Assembly (NCBI RefSeq): GCF_002224675.1
Contig: NZ_NMPZ01000014.1
Span: forward strand, 1 to 64,000
Direction of reading: 5' to 3'
From: Segatella copri
GTDB lineage: Bacteria > Bacteroidota > Bacteroidia > Bacteroidales > Bacteroidaceae
Length of the DNA: 64,000 nucleotides
The notes under the pieces are model-generated. The model saw only the letters and a program-made list of their open reading frames with translations. It searched no databases and had not been told where the DNA came from. The position numbers and the translations under genes were made by a program. Below, piece by piece: positions 35,239-44,929 of this stretch. Position 1 is the stretch's first letter, and every line of letters starts with the position of its first letter.

Positions 35239-35520
35239 TTAGCAGTAATCAATGCCCCGTTTCTCGCACTCACCTCGCAGGGCGGCGAGGAAGTAGCTGC
35301 GTTCGCTGCCCCAACCACGAACCTTGCGCTCGTGATCCACGGTCTGCTTCAAACGCTCATCGCTGTATGCGGCAAAACGGGCAGCATACTCTGAAATTCT
35401 TGACTCGGCATAACCTGCACCAACAGTTGATGACTCAGCATTAGCTGCCTTAATTGTTGATGACTCGGCATTAGCTGCCATTACACTCTCATTGTTCTTT
35501 AAATCTGAATTCGGATTCAT
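35239..35520 (-). CDS. Small hypothetical protein with internal repeats
   Basis: The 93-aa product has two near-identical ANAESST units plus a third degenerate one (GYAESR) in its first half, encoded by a DNA repeat containing GTTGATGACTCGGCATTAGC. The second half is charged and helical (ERKVRGWGSERSYFLAALRG) and ends in Cys. No family is recognised. A minus-strand -7 box at 35640-35647 gives a leader of about 115 nt, which supports expression. It ends 40 bp from the PARG gene and converges with it. Confidence 0.55.
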   Translation of the reverse strand: MNPNSDLKNNESVMAANAESSTIKAANAESSTVGAGYAESRISEYAARFAAYSDERLKQTVDHERKVRGWGSERSYFLAALRGECEKRGIDYC

Positions 35521-35924
35521 AAAGATAATTATTTTAAGTTGTTAAACACTTACGCATTCTTTTACCACCGTGGTTATCTCTATGCGAAACTCGGTTGGTG
35601 TGCCGCAACTGGGCAACTCTTAATGCTTGATTTCGGGTGCAAAAGTACATCATTATTTTGAAACCACCAAATTATTTCGGGATTATTTTTCTTGTTTTTT
35701 TCCTTCTTCTAAAAAAGAAGATTTTTCAGGATAGCAGATAGCAAGCGAAATACCCGAATTGATTAAAAGAGATGTACTCGACTTGATTGAAAGAGATATC
35801 CTTTAATGGTTAAACTTTCCTATATTTGCATTATAATAGTATTATAATAATAAAATTATAATTACCTTTGTAAATTGACAATCAGAAAGATACAAACAAT
35901 TGAAATATAAAAACAAAGAATGAT
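35521..35924. promoter_or_regulatory. Intergenic region with divergent promoters
   Basis: No gene is seen. TACTTTTG on the minus strand (35647-35640) fits the small repeat protein. Two plus-strand -7 candidates, TATATTTG (35821-35828) and TACCTTTG (35863-35870), precede the yjbQ gene. A short A/T hairpin at about 35705-35728 (CTTCTTCTAAAAAAGAAG) lies between. The 35760-35815 stretch holds a loose direct repeat around TTGATT(A/G)AAAGAGAT. Confidence 0.5.
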
Positions 35925-36338
35925 ATGATACAGCAAGTAGAATTTTCATTGCGCCCGCTTCCTCGCGGCTTTCACCTCGTAACCAACGAGGTGATGAGGA
36001 ACTTGCCAGCGCTGCCTAAGACGGGGATACTGAATCTCTTCGTAAGACATACCAGTTGCGGATTGTCGCTGAACGAGAACTTCGACCCGGATGTGAGACA
36101 TGATTTAAAGGGTATCTTCGAAAGACTGGTTCCAGATGGCGACCCAAGATACCTGCATCAGGATGAAGGACCTACGGATATGTCGGCGCATGCCAAATCG
36201 AGCATGGTGGGTGTATCGCTCACCATTCCTATTACCAATGGCAGACTGAACCTTGGTACATGGCAGGGGATTTACTTCTGTGAATTCAGAGAGGGAGGCG
36301 GAAGCCGACACCTCATCGCAACGATTATCGGGGAATAA
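35925..36338 (+). CDS. YjbQ/UPF0047 family protein
   Basis: The 137-aa product matches the secondary thiamine-phosphate synthase family: LFVRHTSCGLSLNENFDPDV (about residues 40-59), the His residues in YLHQDEGPTDMSAHAKSS (about 79-96) and GTWQGIYFCEFR near the end. Members are small trimeric metal-binding enzymes; some show weak thiamine-phosphate synthase activity, but the true role is uncertain. The length is normal. It has its own promoter and converges with the membrane protein gene at 36368. Confidence 0.9.
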   Translation: MIQQVEFSLRPLPRGFHLVTNEVMRNLPALPKTGILNLFVRHTSCGLSLNENFDPDVRHDLKGIFERLVPDGDPRYLHQDEGPTDMSAHAKSSMVGVSLTIPITNGRLNLGTWQGIYFCEFREGGGSRHLIATIIGE

Positions 36339-36367
36339 ATAACCGTTGCGACGACTCGGAGACGCCT

Positions 36368-37123
36368 CTATTTCCTGGATGAATCGGAGGCGTCTTTATC
36401 AATTTCACGGAAAAGTCCGAAGTATCTCTTGCATACCCAGACGATACCTACTACCATTGCTATGACGAGGATTCCTCTTAAAAATCCACTTAATATCTTT
36501 GGCATACAATCCCAAATCGGCAGGAGATGCAACGCAAAACCTAAAACCGCCGTCAATACCAACACACCGATAGTCAAGAGTTTCTCGTTTTTGATAGCTG
36601 GCTCAGGATCCTCTACTTCTACCAGGTTTCTCAACTGGTATATCTTATAAAAAAAGAATACACCGTTCAGACATAAAAGAACACAGCAAACGATCACTCC
36701 ACCCACAAATACAGGCTCACTTCCGATAAAATCCATACAACTAATCCATAACCAGAAGAGGGCTGACCATAAAGCTGCATAGCGATCCAACAGGGACAGG
36801 TAATATACCTGTCGGGCATTGACTATCTTGACGAAAGGAAAATCATTGGCCTTTGGATGATAGCTGTGAAGCAAACAAGCAATAGGGAAAAAAGTACCCA
36901 TTCCAGCCAACAGAAGAAGATAAGGCAAATCATCAGATGTGGCATGAATGATGTTTCTGATGGTGAGCAGCCACATGGCAAGAACCAGTATTCCTACAAT
37001 AAATTCAAAGACCCTGGCACTTGTAGAACGATAGATCTTGACTTGCGCAAAGATGCCAACCCGCTCTTCCTTATCGCCATTTTTGAATAAATCAAACACA
37101 AAACTAAATATTTTATTCTTCAT
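36368..37123 (-). CDS. Multi-pass membrane protein of the SPFH/RHH operon
   Basis: The 251-aa product has about six hydrophobic helices between residues 35 and 235 (for example VFEFIVGILVLAMWLLTI and LLTIGVLVLTAVLGFAL) and short charged ends. I recognise no domain name. Its ATG overlaps the end of the ribbon-helix-helix gene by 11 bp (ATGAAGAATAA), so translation is coupled. Position in an operon with an SPFH protein suggests a membrane-microdomain partner; this is inferred. Confidence 0.8.
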   Translation of the reverse strand: MKNKIFSFVFDLFKNGDKEERVGIFAQVKIYRSTSARVFEFIVGILVLAMWLLTIRNIIHATSDDLPYLLLLAGMGTFFPIACLLHSYHPKANDFPFVKIVNARQVYYLSLLDRYAALWSALFWLWISCMDFIGSEPVFVGGVIVCCVLLCLNGVFFFYKIYQLRNLVEVEDPEPAIKNEKLLTIGVLVLTAVLGFALHLLPIWDCMPKILSGFLRGILVIAMVVGIVWVCKRYFGLFREIDKDASDSSRK

Positions 37124-37355
37124 CTTTCTTTTCCCCTCCTATTTGATTTGAATCGACTTCTTCCTTCGTTTTCTTTGATGCAGCCTTCTTTTTCTTAGGC
37201 AGTCTGCCAGCCTTGTGCAGCGCTTCAGCGATGATCCATTGCAGCTGGCCGTTGGTTGAGCGGAACTCATCCTCCGCCCACGCTTCAATGGCACTCATCG
37301 TTTCCGAATCAATGCGCAATATAAAACTCTTCGTATTTGTTTCCTTTTTAGCCAT
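37113..37355 (-). CDS. Arc/CopG-type ribbon-helix-helix DNA-binding protein
   Basis: The 80-aa product has an N-terminal ribbon-helix-helix fold: the strand SFILRIDSETMSAIEAWA (about residues 10-27) followed by two helices (about 20-50), as in Arc repressors. The Lys-rich tail (LPKKKKAASKKTKEE) would add nonspecific DNA affinity. It lies 6 bp after the SPFH gene and overlaps the membrane-protein gene. The operon promoter is embedded in a 19-bp-arm palindrome at 38362-38407, a natural candidate for its operator, so autoregulation is likely. Confidence 0.85.
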   Translation of the reverse strand: MAKKETNTKSFILRIDSETMSAIEAWAEDEFRSTNGQLQWIIAEALHKAGRLPKKKKAASKKTKEEVDSNQIGGEKKDEE

Positions 37356-37361
37356 ACTTTT

Positions 37362-38330
37362 TTAATGATTCAATGTTCCCGTATTTACTACAGGCTGGGC
37401 GGTATCATCGCCACAGAGCACTACGAGCAGATTGCTGACCATGGCAGCCTTCTTGTCGTCATCAAGCTCTACCACATCCTCATCACTCAACTTCTGCAAT
37501 GCCATTTTCACCATCGACACGGCACCCTCTACTATCTTCTCTCTGGCAGAGATGATGGCTGAAGCCTGCTGGCGACGAAGCATCACGGCTGCTATCTCCG
37601 GAGCATAAGCCAGATAGTTGATGCGGGCCTCTACCACCTCGATACCTGCCATTGCCAATCGCTCATCGATGCGAGCCTCCAACTCCTTATTAATCTCATC
37701 ACTTCCATCTCGAAGCGTAATCTGATTCGACTTTCCACCCTCGTCATCATCGTAGGCATACTGTCCAGCTACCTGTCGGAGAGCGGCATCTGCCTGAATC
37801 TGAACAAAGCGGCCCAGCATGTTCATGATCTGTGCAGCAGAAGCACCGATGCCAGCCTGCCCCGTAGAACCCTCTGCCATCGTCTGGGTATCAATCTCGA
37901 AGATAGCCTTGTAGGTATCCTTCAGTTTCCATACCAGCACCATACCAATCATAATCGGATTACCCGTCTTGTCATTCACCTTGATAGGTTCGGCATCGAG
38001 GTTGCGCACACGAAGCGAAAGCTTCTTCTGACTGATAAACGGATTCAGCCAATAGTAACCCGGCTCTGTAAAAGTGCCACGATACTTACCGAAGAAAAGC
38101 AACACGCGAGCCTGACCCGGCTCTACCAGGATGAAACCGCAGACGCAGATGATACTCAGGACGAGAAGCAGTACGCCACAAACACCACAGACATTTGCCA
38201 GCCAGCCTTCTTGCGAAACGCAGGCAAATATAAACAAGCCAACTCCAGCCAGAAAGCCGATGATGTTTAACACTAACATCAGGATGCCATTCAAGGTCTT
38301 TCCCTGATACGTAAATTCCTTATTCTCCAT
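37362..38330 (-). CDS. SPFH/Band 7 domain membrane protein
   Basis: The 322-aa product has two N-terminal membrane helices (about residues 14-36 and 45-68) and then an SPFH domain (about 70-270), with VEPGQARVLLFFGKYRGT and the stomatin-like YLAYAPEIAAVMLRRQQASAIISAR. SPFH proteins assemble rings or scaffolds at the membrane and often control proteases or membrane fluidity. The C-terminal part (about 270-315) is acidic and helical. It heads an operon with a ribbon-helix-helix regulator and a membrane protein. Confidence 0.93.
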   Translation of the reverse strand: MENKEFTYQGKTLNGILMLVLNIIGFLAGVGLFIFACVSQEGWLANVCGVCGVLLLVLSIICVCGFILVEPGQARVLLFFGKYRGTFTEPGYYWLNPFISQKKLSLRVRNLDAEPIKVNDKTGNPIMIGMVLVWKLKDTYKAIFEIDTQTMAEGSTGQAGIGASAAQIMNMLGRFVQIQADAALRQVAGQYAYDDDEGGKSNQITLRDGSDEINKELEARIDERLAMAGIEVVEARINYLAYAPEIAAVMLRRQQASAIISAREKIVEGAVSMVKMALQKLSDEDVVELDDDKKAAMVSNLLVVLCGDDTAQPVVNTGTLNH

Positions 38331-38361
38331 AATTTTACTTTATTTATTACGTTATTGATGT

Positions 38362-38410
38362 TGATATCATTTTGATATCGCAAATATACGATATTAAAAT
38401 GATATCACAA
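38362..38410 (-). promoter_or_regulatory. SPFH operon promoter inside a long operator palindrome
   Basis: TGATATCATTTTGATATCG (38362-38380) and CGATATTAAAATGATATCA (38389-38407) are inverted repeats matching at 18 of 19 positions. The 8-bp spacer (38381-38388) is exactly the minus-strand -7 box TATATTTG. The -33 TTG sits at 38410-38408, 19 nt upstream of the -7 box. A repressor bound to both arms would cover the whole promoter. The ribbon-helix-helix protein encoded in the same operon is the obvious candidate. Confidence 0.8.
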
Positions 38411-38445
38411 GGGCAGAAGAAAAAGATTTCAAATACTTTAACGTA

Positions 38446-38543
38446 AAAAGGTCGTTGGGACGATACCCAACGACCTTTTCTCAGATTTTCACCTATTTAT
38501 ATATAGAAAACAGATTCTATCTTCATATAGAGATAGATTCTGT
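38446..38543 (-). terminator. Terminator of the AmpG-like transporter gene, plus a second hairpin
   Basis: AAAAGGTCGTTGGG (38446-38459) and CCCAACGACCTTTT (38466-38479) form a perfect 14-bp stem; on the minus strand it is followed by a T-run. Nearer to the gene, ACAGATTCTATCT (38510-38522) and AGATAGATTCTGT (38531-38543) form a 13-bp stem with one mismatch. Confidence 0.8.
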
Positions 38544-38557
38544 CTTCTATAGAAATA

Positions 38558-39892
38558 TTATTCTATCACTTCCATTTCTTCCTCTTCTATTTCCTCCTTG
38601 ATTTCCTTCTCTTTCTTTCCGAACTCAGGATCTATCTTCAGGAAAGCGGTAACCAGGAAGGTGATGGCGCAGCATGCCATCACGATGATGAAGAACAAGC
38701 GATAGCCTACCATATCTTTCAGATATCCCGAAACCATACCTGGCAACATCAAACCTAAATAAGAGATACCTGTACAGATGGAATAATGGGATGTCTTGAA
38801 CTTGCCCTGGCTATAGAACAGCATATAAAGGGTAAGAACCGTGAAGCCCAAACCATAACCGAACTGCTCGATAAAGAGGCAGCTCGAAACCACGATGATG
38901 TCGCTATTGAGTGAGTAACTCAAATAGATGTAAACCACATCAGGCAGGGTAATGGCACAAACCATCGGCCAAAGCCATTTCTTCATACCATCCCTACTCA
39001 CCAGAATACCACCGATGATTCCACCCAGCAGCAAACCGATTAGTCCAACAGTGCCATTGGCAAAGCCATATTCCTGCGGAGACAATCCCAGTCCGCCCTG
39101 CGAATTAGGACGAAGAACGAAGGTTTTGGTCATCGTATTCAAGAGTGCTTCCGGGAAACGATAGAGCAGGAGAAAGAGCATCACACAGATGGTTTCTCCC
39201 AATCCGAATTTCACAAAGAAGGTGCGGAACATATTCTTCAGTTCGTGCGCCACTTCGCCCACCGTTCTATCGGTCTGCACATCCTCCTTCGGACGCGGCA
39301 TGAACCGGCTATGATAGAGCCACAATCCGATGAAGATACCTGCCAATCCGTAGAAGATAAGCGCCCATGAGAAGCGAATCTGGTTACGGAACAGCACCTG
39401 GAGAACACCAGCCAGCATCACCAGGAATCCATTCACGAAGATGATGGCAAGGCGATAGAAGGTATTTCTCAAACCCACGAACTTGGTCTGCGTATGCTCA
39501 TCCAACTCTATCATATAGAAACCATCCGCCGAAATATCGTGGGTGGCACTACAGAAGGCAATGAGGAAGAAGAAGCACATCGTGGCCTGGAACCAGAAGG
39601 CAGTAGGCAGCGAGAAAGCGATGCCGGCAAGAGCTGCTCCGATGAGCGCCTGCATCGTCAATACCCACCAACGCTTAGTCTTCAGCAGGTCGATGAATGG
39701 ACTCCACAAGGGTTTGATAACCCAAGGCAGGGCGAGCCATCCGGTATAGAGACCCACCTCAGCATCAGTCAAGCCCAACTGCATATACATAACCACAGAG
39801 AGGGCTGTCACGATGACGTTAGGCAGTCCTTCCGCAAAGTAGAGTGTCGGAATCCAAGCCCATGGATTCCGACTATTTTTCTTTGTTACCAT
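38558..39892 (-). CDS. AmpG-like MFS transporter
   Basis: The 444-aa product has about 12 membrane helices and resembles AmpG-type permeases, which import anhydro-muropeptides for peptidoglycan recycling: NPWAWIPTLYFAEGLPNVIV at the start and TGWLALPWVIKPLWSPFIDL (about residues 50-69) are typical. An acidic Glu-rich tail of about 25 residues ends the protein. Its start lies 9 bp after the stop codon of the glycosyltransferase-HIT-SpoIID gene, so the two are co-transcribed, which strengthens a cell-wall recycling role. The exact substrate is inferred. Confidence 0.87.
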   Translation of the reverse strand: MVTKKNSRNPWAWIPTLYFAEGLPNVIVTALSVVMYMQLGLTDAEVGLYTGWLALPWVIKPLWSPFIDLLKTKRWWVLTMQALIGAALAGIAFSLPTAFWFQATMCFFFLIAFCSATHDISADGFYMIELDEHTQTKFVGLRNTFYRLAIIFVNGFLVMLAGVLQVLFRNQIRFSWALIFYGLAGIFIGLWLYHSRFMPRPKEDVQTDRTVGEVAHELKNMFRTFFVKFGLGETICVMLFLLLYRFPEALLNTMTKTFVLRPNSQGGLGLSPQEYGFANGTVGLIGLLLGGIIGGILVSRDGMKKWLWPMVCAITLPDVVYIYLSYSLNSDIIVVSSCLFIEQFGYGLGFTVLTLYMLFYSQGKFKTSHYSICTGISYLGLMLPGMVSGYLKDMVGYRLFFIIVMACCAITFLVTAFLKIDPEFGKKEKEIKEEIEEEEMEVIE

Positions 39893-39901
39893 TTTACATC
39901 A

Positions 39902-42900
39902 CTATTTATAGAGTTTCTTGATTTCAGCACCCTGATAATAGTGCAGGAGGATGGCATCATACAGATAACCTTCCTCTCCCATCACAGCAGCACCAATCTG
40001 ACAGAGACCTACTCCATGACCCCATCCTGCACCGATGAGTTCGAAACGCTGAGGTACTCCCTGCTCATCTTCATCCTGTTTATCTACCACAAAAGCAGAA
40101 CTTAAAAGATGAGAATCGCTGAGTGCACGTCGGATTTCGAGTTCCTTACCGATGGTGAAGGTCTTCTCGGTACCGATAATCTGGAGTTTGCTGATTCTTC
40201 CACTCTTACCACGCTCCACGGCCTTCAGGTCGAGGATGGCACCAAAATCCATCTTCAGTTTGTCAGCGATAAGCTGCTGGAGTTTCTCCTGAGTGAGCGT
40301 TACCTTCCAGCGATAGAAATCGGCAGTCTCCTGGTCATAGTCATTCAATACCTGCGAAAGAATCTTCTTGTCTGTCGTATTGCAGAAAGCAGGTGGGTTC
40401 GAGCGAATCCACTTCTCAGCCTCTTCCTCGCTGGTAAGATCAGGCATAACCTTTGCATCCTCTACACCCAAGGCAATATCCCTTACGGCTGTGAGATAAT
40501 TCTTCGGCGTATTCTCCCAGCAATACTGGAACTCTTCGGTAATACCGCCACAACACTTCGAGAATCTGGCATCACAAATCTCATCACCATCCAGCAGAAC
40601 CTGTCCTCTGGTGAGTCTTACCGCCTCTGCCACATGTGGTGAGGTCTCCTTCGTAATTCCCTGATAACGCTGACAGTGGTCATCGGCACAAACATCGAAA
40701 AGAGTATGATCTTCGCGATCGTACCAACGGATGAGCATATCCTCCTTCTTCACGAAAGAGAAGAAATTGTTGCCACTCTCCGCCACCTCTCTGCGATGCT
40801 GCATCTGAGCCAAAAGCCAAGAACGGGAAATCACGGCGTGCGCCTTCAGGAGTTCGAGACTGGATGTGGCACTCATCTCACTGCTGATGACACTCTCCAG
40901 ATATTTCTCTACAGGCAGCTCATTAATGGCTAAAATCTTATCAGATTCTACCAGGAATCTCAGCGTACCCAGGAAAGTCTGGGTTTCCTTACGCTCCCAA
41001 TGGAAGTTCACACCGATGGTTACATCACTCAAGGAGAAAGAGGCATTCGAGCTCTGCGGATGGAAAGTCAGTGAACTATACTGATTTCCGTTCCAAAGCA
41101 CGCCACCTTCTGAGAATTCCACCTCCTGCTCACCGATTACGATTTCTCCCTTGGCAAGATAAGGTTTGTTGAGTATGAAATGAACCTTCTGCGCACTCAC
41201 GATTCCAACAGTTACTTCCGGCTCCTTACCATTATTATATAAGGCAGAAGCTCCGACAGCAGCCTTAGCCTCCTTTGCCGCCTTCAGCTTGTTAACGATA
41301 GTCTCTACCTTCTCTGGACTGATACCGCATTCCTGCAAGATAGCAGTAGCCTTTTCATCGGTGAGTTTACGGAAATCTTCCTCACGAGGAGTAATGATGA
41401 GTCCGCTCATATCGAGTGCTCCCGGCGAAACCATCACCTGTGCATCCCCTTCAGCAAAGTAAGCATCTGGTCGATGTTTCTCTCTTGGGATAACCACAGT
41501 GATGAATTCTTCACACTTACGCCAGGCTACGATGTTCATCATTGGCTCTTTCTCGTCGCCACGATGAGGCAAAGCCTTGTAAAGTCGGCGGAAGAGGGTT
41601 TCATCACTCTCTTCACTCTTCGAGATGATAACAAAGGCTGGCACGATGAAATCGCGAACCAATGCAATCTTCTCATCATCATTCAGCGAGATGATATCGG
41701 TAAGATTGCGGGAAAGACGCTGCCAGTTTGCCTGCAAAGGAAGAAGTCCACTAGAACCAGCCTGGAAATGCAGGTGGTCTGGAGCAGAAGCTCCACACTT
41801 CGGACCATTATAGAATACCATCAAGTCGCTGTGCAGACTCAGGAATCTGTGCATCTCACCATAGTTCTTATAGATGAGCTGATACTGGTGTTTGCGTGCC
41901 GGGATCGTGAAATGGATTGGCAAGATAGGGAACGGATTCACCAGAAGTTGGAACTTATCGTCTATCTGCTGCACCATCTGTTCTTCCGGACGATTGGCAG
42001 CACAGAGGAAGCAAGGGCGCTCGCTCAATGCCTTCTTGTCGATTTTAGCTCCCGTGCTTACCATACGGGCCGGATTCCACTGCAACTTCACAAACTCAGA
42101 GAGCGTCTTGGTCTCTACGTGCTTGAGGTCGCGATAACGATGTCGAGCCTCCCCCCATTGCTCCAACTGTCGATTGAAGAATCGGGAGATACTGCTATCT
42201 TCCATGATATCAGCCTTTCCCAACAGCATCTGCTGACGTGCCTTCAACTCCATGGTGCGCAAACGGTCTTTATAAAGATTATTGGCGTTCACCTTTTCTA
42301 TACTAAGAGCAGCATCAGAGTTTCCTCCCCAGCGACGACAGAGGTAGAGTTCCTCATAGATTCTGCCGATGCGGTAGCGGCGAGAGAAAGCCAAGCCCAT
42401 CGCATAGTCCTCGCCATAGCTGGTATTAGGAAACGGTATCTGTCTAGCCAACGGGGTAAAGAAAGCACGAGGAGCGCCTAATCCGTTGATGCGCAAGGCA
42501 TTGTTGCAGCCATTCTCCTCGGTCCACTCCTTATGGTCGATAAGTCCAGGAGGAAGGGTCTGCAGATCGAAGTTGCACATACGATAAGAACCCACAATCA
42601 TCGCAGCCTTCTGCTGATGGAAAGCATCTACTATCTTCTGCAGTGTATCGGTAGAAGAATAGAGGTCATCGCTATCGAGCTGAACGGCAAACTTTCCGCA
42701 AAACTCGCTAGAGATGGCCAGATTCCAGCATCCACCTATTCCAAGGTCTTTGCTTGTAGGTTGGAGCAGGAAGAGACGTGGACTATCAGCTATTTTCTGC
42801 ACGATTTCACCGGTACGATCGGTAGAATGATTATCTACGACGATGACATTGAACTTGAAATTGGTCTTCTGGCTCATTGCACTAAGCACAGCGTCTGCGA

Positions 42901-43771
42901 TGGTCTTCTCTCTATTGAAAACTGGGATGATGACAGATGCCTCATATTCAAAGTCCTGCTCATCAAAATTCGGCTGACGATAGTAACAGGTATCAATCAG
43001 AGCGCCCAATTTGCCAAGATGCTGGGTACAAGCCTTTTCCATTTCTATCTGCACCTCCCTGTTACGAGGATTCACATAGTCAAACTGCTTCTCACCGCTC
43101 TTGCGATTGTCTCTCTCAGTCTCGGTATAGAGATACTCATTGATATGGAAGATTTCTCCCACTCTACTCAGATAAAGTCTCAGGTCGTAGAGACCTGCAT
43201 AGAGGTATTCCTGACGATCGCGCTGAGCTACATAATCACGGAGAGCCTGTGCCTTGATGAGCCAGAGGCTTCCAAAATCGAAATCATCACGGAGTGAACC
43301 CTGCTGATAATCGATTACCGGATGCTTTTCCAACTTAGAAACTCTCAGTGATTTCTCCTGCTCAGAAGCATCTTCACCCAATGAAGCCTGGAACTTGGCT
43401 GTTTCCTCCTCATCCAACACCTTCGTATAATGGTCGGAGTAAACCATCACAGCTCCCGTGTCATCAGCCACACGGAGAAAACGCTCCAATGCGAGATTGC
43501 CCCATTGGATATCTGTATTTTTGGTACAGATCAACACATAGTCGGCATCGGTGTTCTCAGCGATGCTCTCTACTGTGTTAGAACTCTCAAGGCGGTCAAC
43601 GGCAATGAAGGTGCAACCTTCCGGCACCGGATGCTGGGCTGCGAAGTCAGTGCTCACCAGGAGGTTGATATGCTGTACTGTTTTGTCTTCGTGAAGATCT
43701 ATGGTCGTAAATCTAGCTTCCTGTAGGTCGTCACAAGGCAAGAAAAGATCTATTTTTTCTCTCATTTTCAC
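39902..43771 (-). CDS. Glycosyltransferase / HIT-like (DUF4922) / SpoIID triple-domain protein
   Basis: The 1289-aa product joins three modules. Residues about 1-250 look like a degenerate glycosyltransferase fold; about 275-500 is a family 2 glycosyltransferase ([14 protein letters not shown], then QLDSDD). About 560-830 is DUF4922, related to HIT/GalT-like phosphorylases, with [14 protein letters not shown] supplying the H-x-H-x-Q triad. About 870-1289 is a SpoIID/LytB domain ([18 protein letters not shown], then [13 protein letters not shown]). No signal peptide is seen, odd for SpoIID, which normally works on exported peptidoglycan. Pairing with an AmpG-like permease suggests muropeptide or nucleotide-sugar salvage. 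The combined reaction is unknown. Confidence 0.9.
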   Translation of the reverse strand: MKMREKIDLFLPCDDLQEARFTTIDLHEDKTVQHINLLVSTDFAAQHPVPEGCTFIAVDRLESSNTVESIAENTDADYVLICTKNTDIQWGNLALERFLRVADDTGAVMVYSDHYTKVLDEEETAKFQASLGEDASEQEKSLRVSKLEKHPVIDYQQGSLRDDFDFGSLWLIKAQALRDYVAQRDRQEYLYAGLYDLRLYLSRVGEIFHINEYLYTETERDNRKSGEKQFDYVNPRNREVQIEMEKACTQHLGKLGALIDTCYYRQPNFDEQDFEYEASVIIPVFNREKTIADAVLSAMSQKTNFKFNVIVVDNHSTDRTGEIVQKIADSPRLFLLQPTSKDLGIGGCWNLAISSEFCGKFAVQLDSDDLYSSTDTLQKIVDAFHQQKAAMIVGSYRMCNFDLQTLPPGLIDHKEWTEENGCNNALRINGLGAPRAFFTPLARQIPFPNTSYGEDYAMGLAFSRRYRIGRIYEELYLCRRWGGNSDAALSIEKVNANNLYKDRLRTMELKARQQMLLGKADIMEDSSISRFFNRQLEQWGEARHRYRDLKHVETKTLSEFVKLQWNPARMVSTGAKIDKKALSERPCFLCAANRPEEQMVQQIDDKFQLLVNPFPILPIHFTIPARKHQYQLIYKNYGEMHRFLSLHSDLMVFYNGPKCGASAPDHLHFQAGSSGLLPLQANWQRLSRNLTDIISLNDDEKIALVRDFIVPAFVIISKSEESDETLFRRLYKALPHRGDEKEPMMNIVAWRKCEEFITVVIPREKHRPDAYFAEGDAQVMVSPGALDMSGLIITPREEDFRKLTDEKATAILQECGISPEKVETIVNKLKAAKEAKAAVGASALYNNGKEPEVTVGIVSAQKVHFILNKPYLAKGEIVIGEQEVEFSEGGVLWNGNQYSSLTFHPQSSNASFSLSDVTIGVNFHWERKETQTFLGTLRFLVESDKILAINELPVEKYLESVISSEMSATSSLELLKAHAVISRSWLLAQMQHRREVAESGNNFFSFVKKEDMLIRWYDREDHTLFDVCADDHCQRYQGITKETSPHVAEAVRLTRGQVLLDGDEICDARFSKCCGGITEEFQYCWENTPKNYLTAVRDIALGVEDAKVMPDLTSEEEAEKWIRSNPPAFCNTTDKKILSQVLNDYDQETADFYRWKVTLTQEKLQQLIADKLKMDFGAILDLKAVERGKSGRISKLQIIGTEKTFTIGKELEIRRALSDSHLLSSAFVVDKQDEDEQGVPQRFELIGAGWGHGVGLCQIGAAVMGEEGYLYDAILLHYYQGAEIKKLYK

Positions 43772-43802
43772 CTTATTTTAGCTTATTATATTAAAATATG
43801 TG

Positions 43803-43842
43803 GCAAAGATACGAATTTTTCAGCAAAAAAGCGTATCTTTGC
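43803..43842. promoter_or_regulatory. Symmetric divergent promoter: fusion gene and rlmN
   Basis: GCAAAGATACG (43803-43813) and CGTATCTTTGC (43832-43842) are perfect 11-bp inverted repeats with an 18-bp spacer. Each arm carries a consensus -7 box TATCTTTG, one per strand (minus 43811-43804, plus 43834-43841). The rlmN ATG begins 5 bp after its -7 box, so that transcript has almost no leader. Confidence 0.65.
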
Positions 43843-43845
43843 AGT

Positions 43846-44916
43846 ATGAATAATGAAAAAAAATATCTTTTAGGTCTTACACTTGCTGAATTGAAGCAGG
43901 TGGCCAAGGATCTCGGCATGCCTGCCTTCACCGGCGGACAGATGGCGAAGTGGCTCTATGAGCAGCACGTAAAGAGCATTGATGAGATGACCAACATCTC
44001 AAAAGCCAACCGTGCCAAGCTCGCTGCCGAATACGAAATAGGATGCGCAGAATTCTCTGACGCACAATACTCTGTGGATGGTACCATCAAGTACCTCTTC
44101 CCTACCCGAAGCGGCAAATTCGTAGAAACGGTCTATATCCCGGATAAAGACCGTGCCACCCTCTGCGTTTCATCACAGGTGGGCTGCAAAATGAACTGCC
44201 TCTTCTGCCAGACAGGAAAGCAGGGATTCGAGGGAAGTTTGCCTGCCGGCGATATTCTGAACCAGATTTATTCGCTGCCTGAGGTGGATAAGCTCACCAA
44301 TATCGTATTCATGGGACAGGGAGAGCCGATGGACAATCTCGACAATGTGCTTCGTGCCACAGAAATTCTCACCGCCAATTACGGTTGGGCGTGGAGTCCG
44401 AAACGAATCACTGTAAGTTCTGTAGGCGTGAAGAATAAGCTGAAGCGATTCCTGGAAGAGAGCGAATGCCATGTGGCAATTTCGATGCACGACCCGATAC
44501 CATCAGAACGTGCAGAACTGATGCCTGCTGAACGCGGAATGAGTATAGAACAGGTGGTAGAGCTTCTGAAGAACTACGATTTCTCTCATCAGCGCCGCCT
44601 GAGTTTCGAGTACATCGTATTCAAGGGAGTGAACGACAGTATGCAGCATGCCAAGGCCATCATCAAACTGGTGAAGGGGCTTGATTGCCGTTTCAATCTC
44701 ATCCGCTTCCATCAGATTCCCGACATCCCGCTGCAGGGTGTGAACGATGAGAAGATGGAGCAGTTCCGTGATTACCTCACTTCCCACGGTGTTTTCACCA
44801 CTATCCGTGCCAGCCGCGGCCAGGACATCTACGCAGCCTGCGGTCTGCTCAGCACCTCGAAAAAGATCGGAGAAATCCGACATCATGAGGATGAGAAGCA
44901 GAAAGAGGAGATGTAG
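43846..44916 (+). CDS. rlmN: 23S rRNA/tRNA adenine-C2 methyltransferase RlmN
   Basis: RlmN is a radical-SAM enzyme that methylates A2503 of 23S rRNA and A37 of some tRNAs. The frame is open from 43798, but ATG 43846 gives the normal N-terminus (MNNEKKYLLGLTLAEL) of a 356-aa protein and follows the -7 box. The Fe-S motif CKMNCLFC, the following GQGEPMDN and the catalytic C-terminal Cys in AACGLL are all present. A gap of 13 bp to the DUF4837 gene indicates co-transcription with it and pdxA. Confidence 0.97.
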   Translation: MNNEKKYLLGLTLAELKQVAKDLGMPAFTGGQMAKWLYEQHVKSIDEMTNISKANRAKLAAEYEIGCAEFSDAQYSVDGTIKYLFPTRSGKFVETVYIPDKDRATLCVSSQVGCKMNCLFCQTGKQGFEGSLPAGDILNQIYSLPEVDKLTNIVFMGQGEPMDNLDNVLRATEILTANYGWAWSPKRITVSSVGVKNKLKRFLEESECHVAISMHDPIPSERAELMPAERGMSIEQVVELLKNYDFSHQRRLSFEYIVFKGVNDSMQHAKAIIKLVKGLDCRFNLIRFHQIPDIPLQGVNDEKMEQFRDYLTSHGVFTTIRASRGQDIYAACGLLSTSKKIGEIRHHEDEKQKEEM

Positions 44917-44929
44917 AGAGAATAACATA

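Noticed and set aside
35235..35444. Plus-strand ORF opposite the small repeat protein
   Set aside because: No promoter; the minus-strand frame has a -7 box and more protein-like sequence.
44747..44929. Longer start for the DUF4837 gene
   Set aside because: It would overlap rlmN for 170 bp in another frame and hide the clear lipoprotein signal beginning at 44930.
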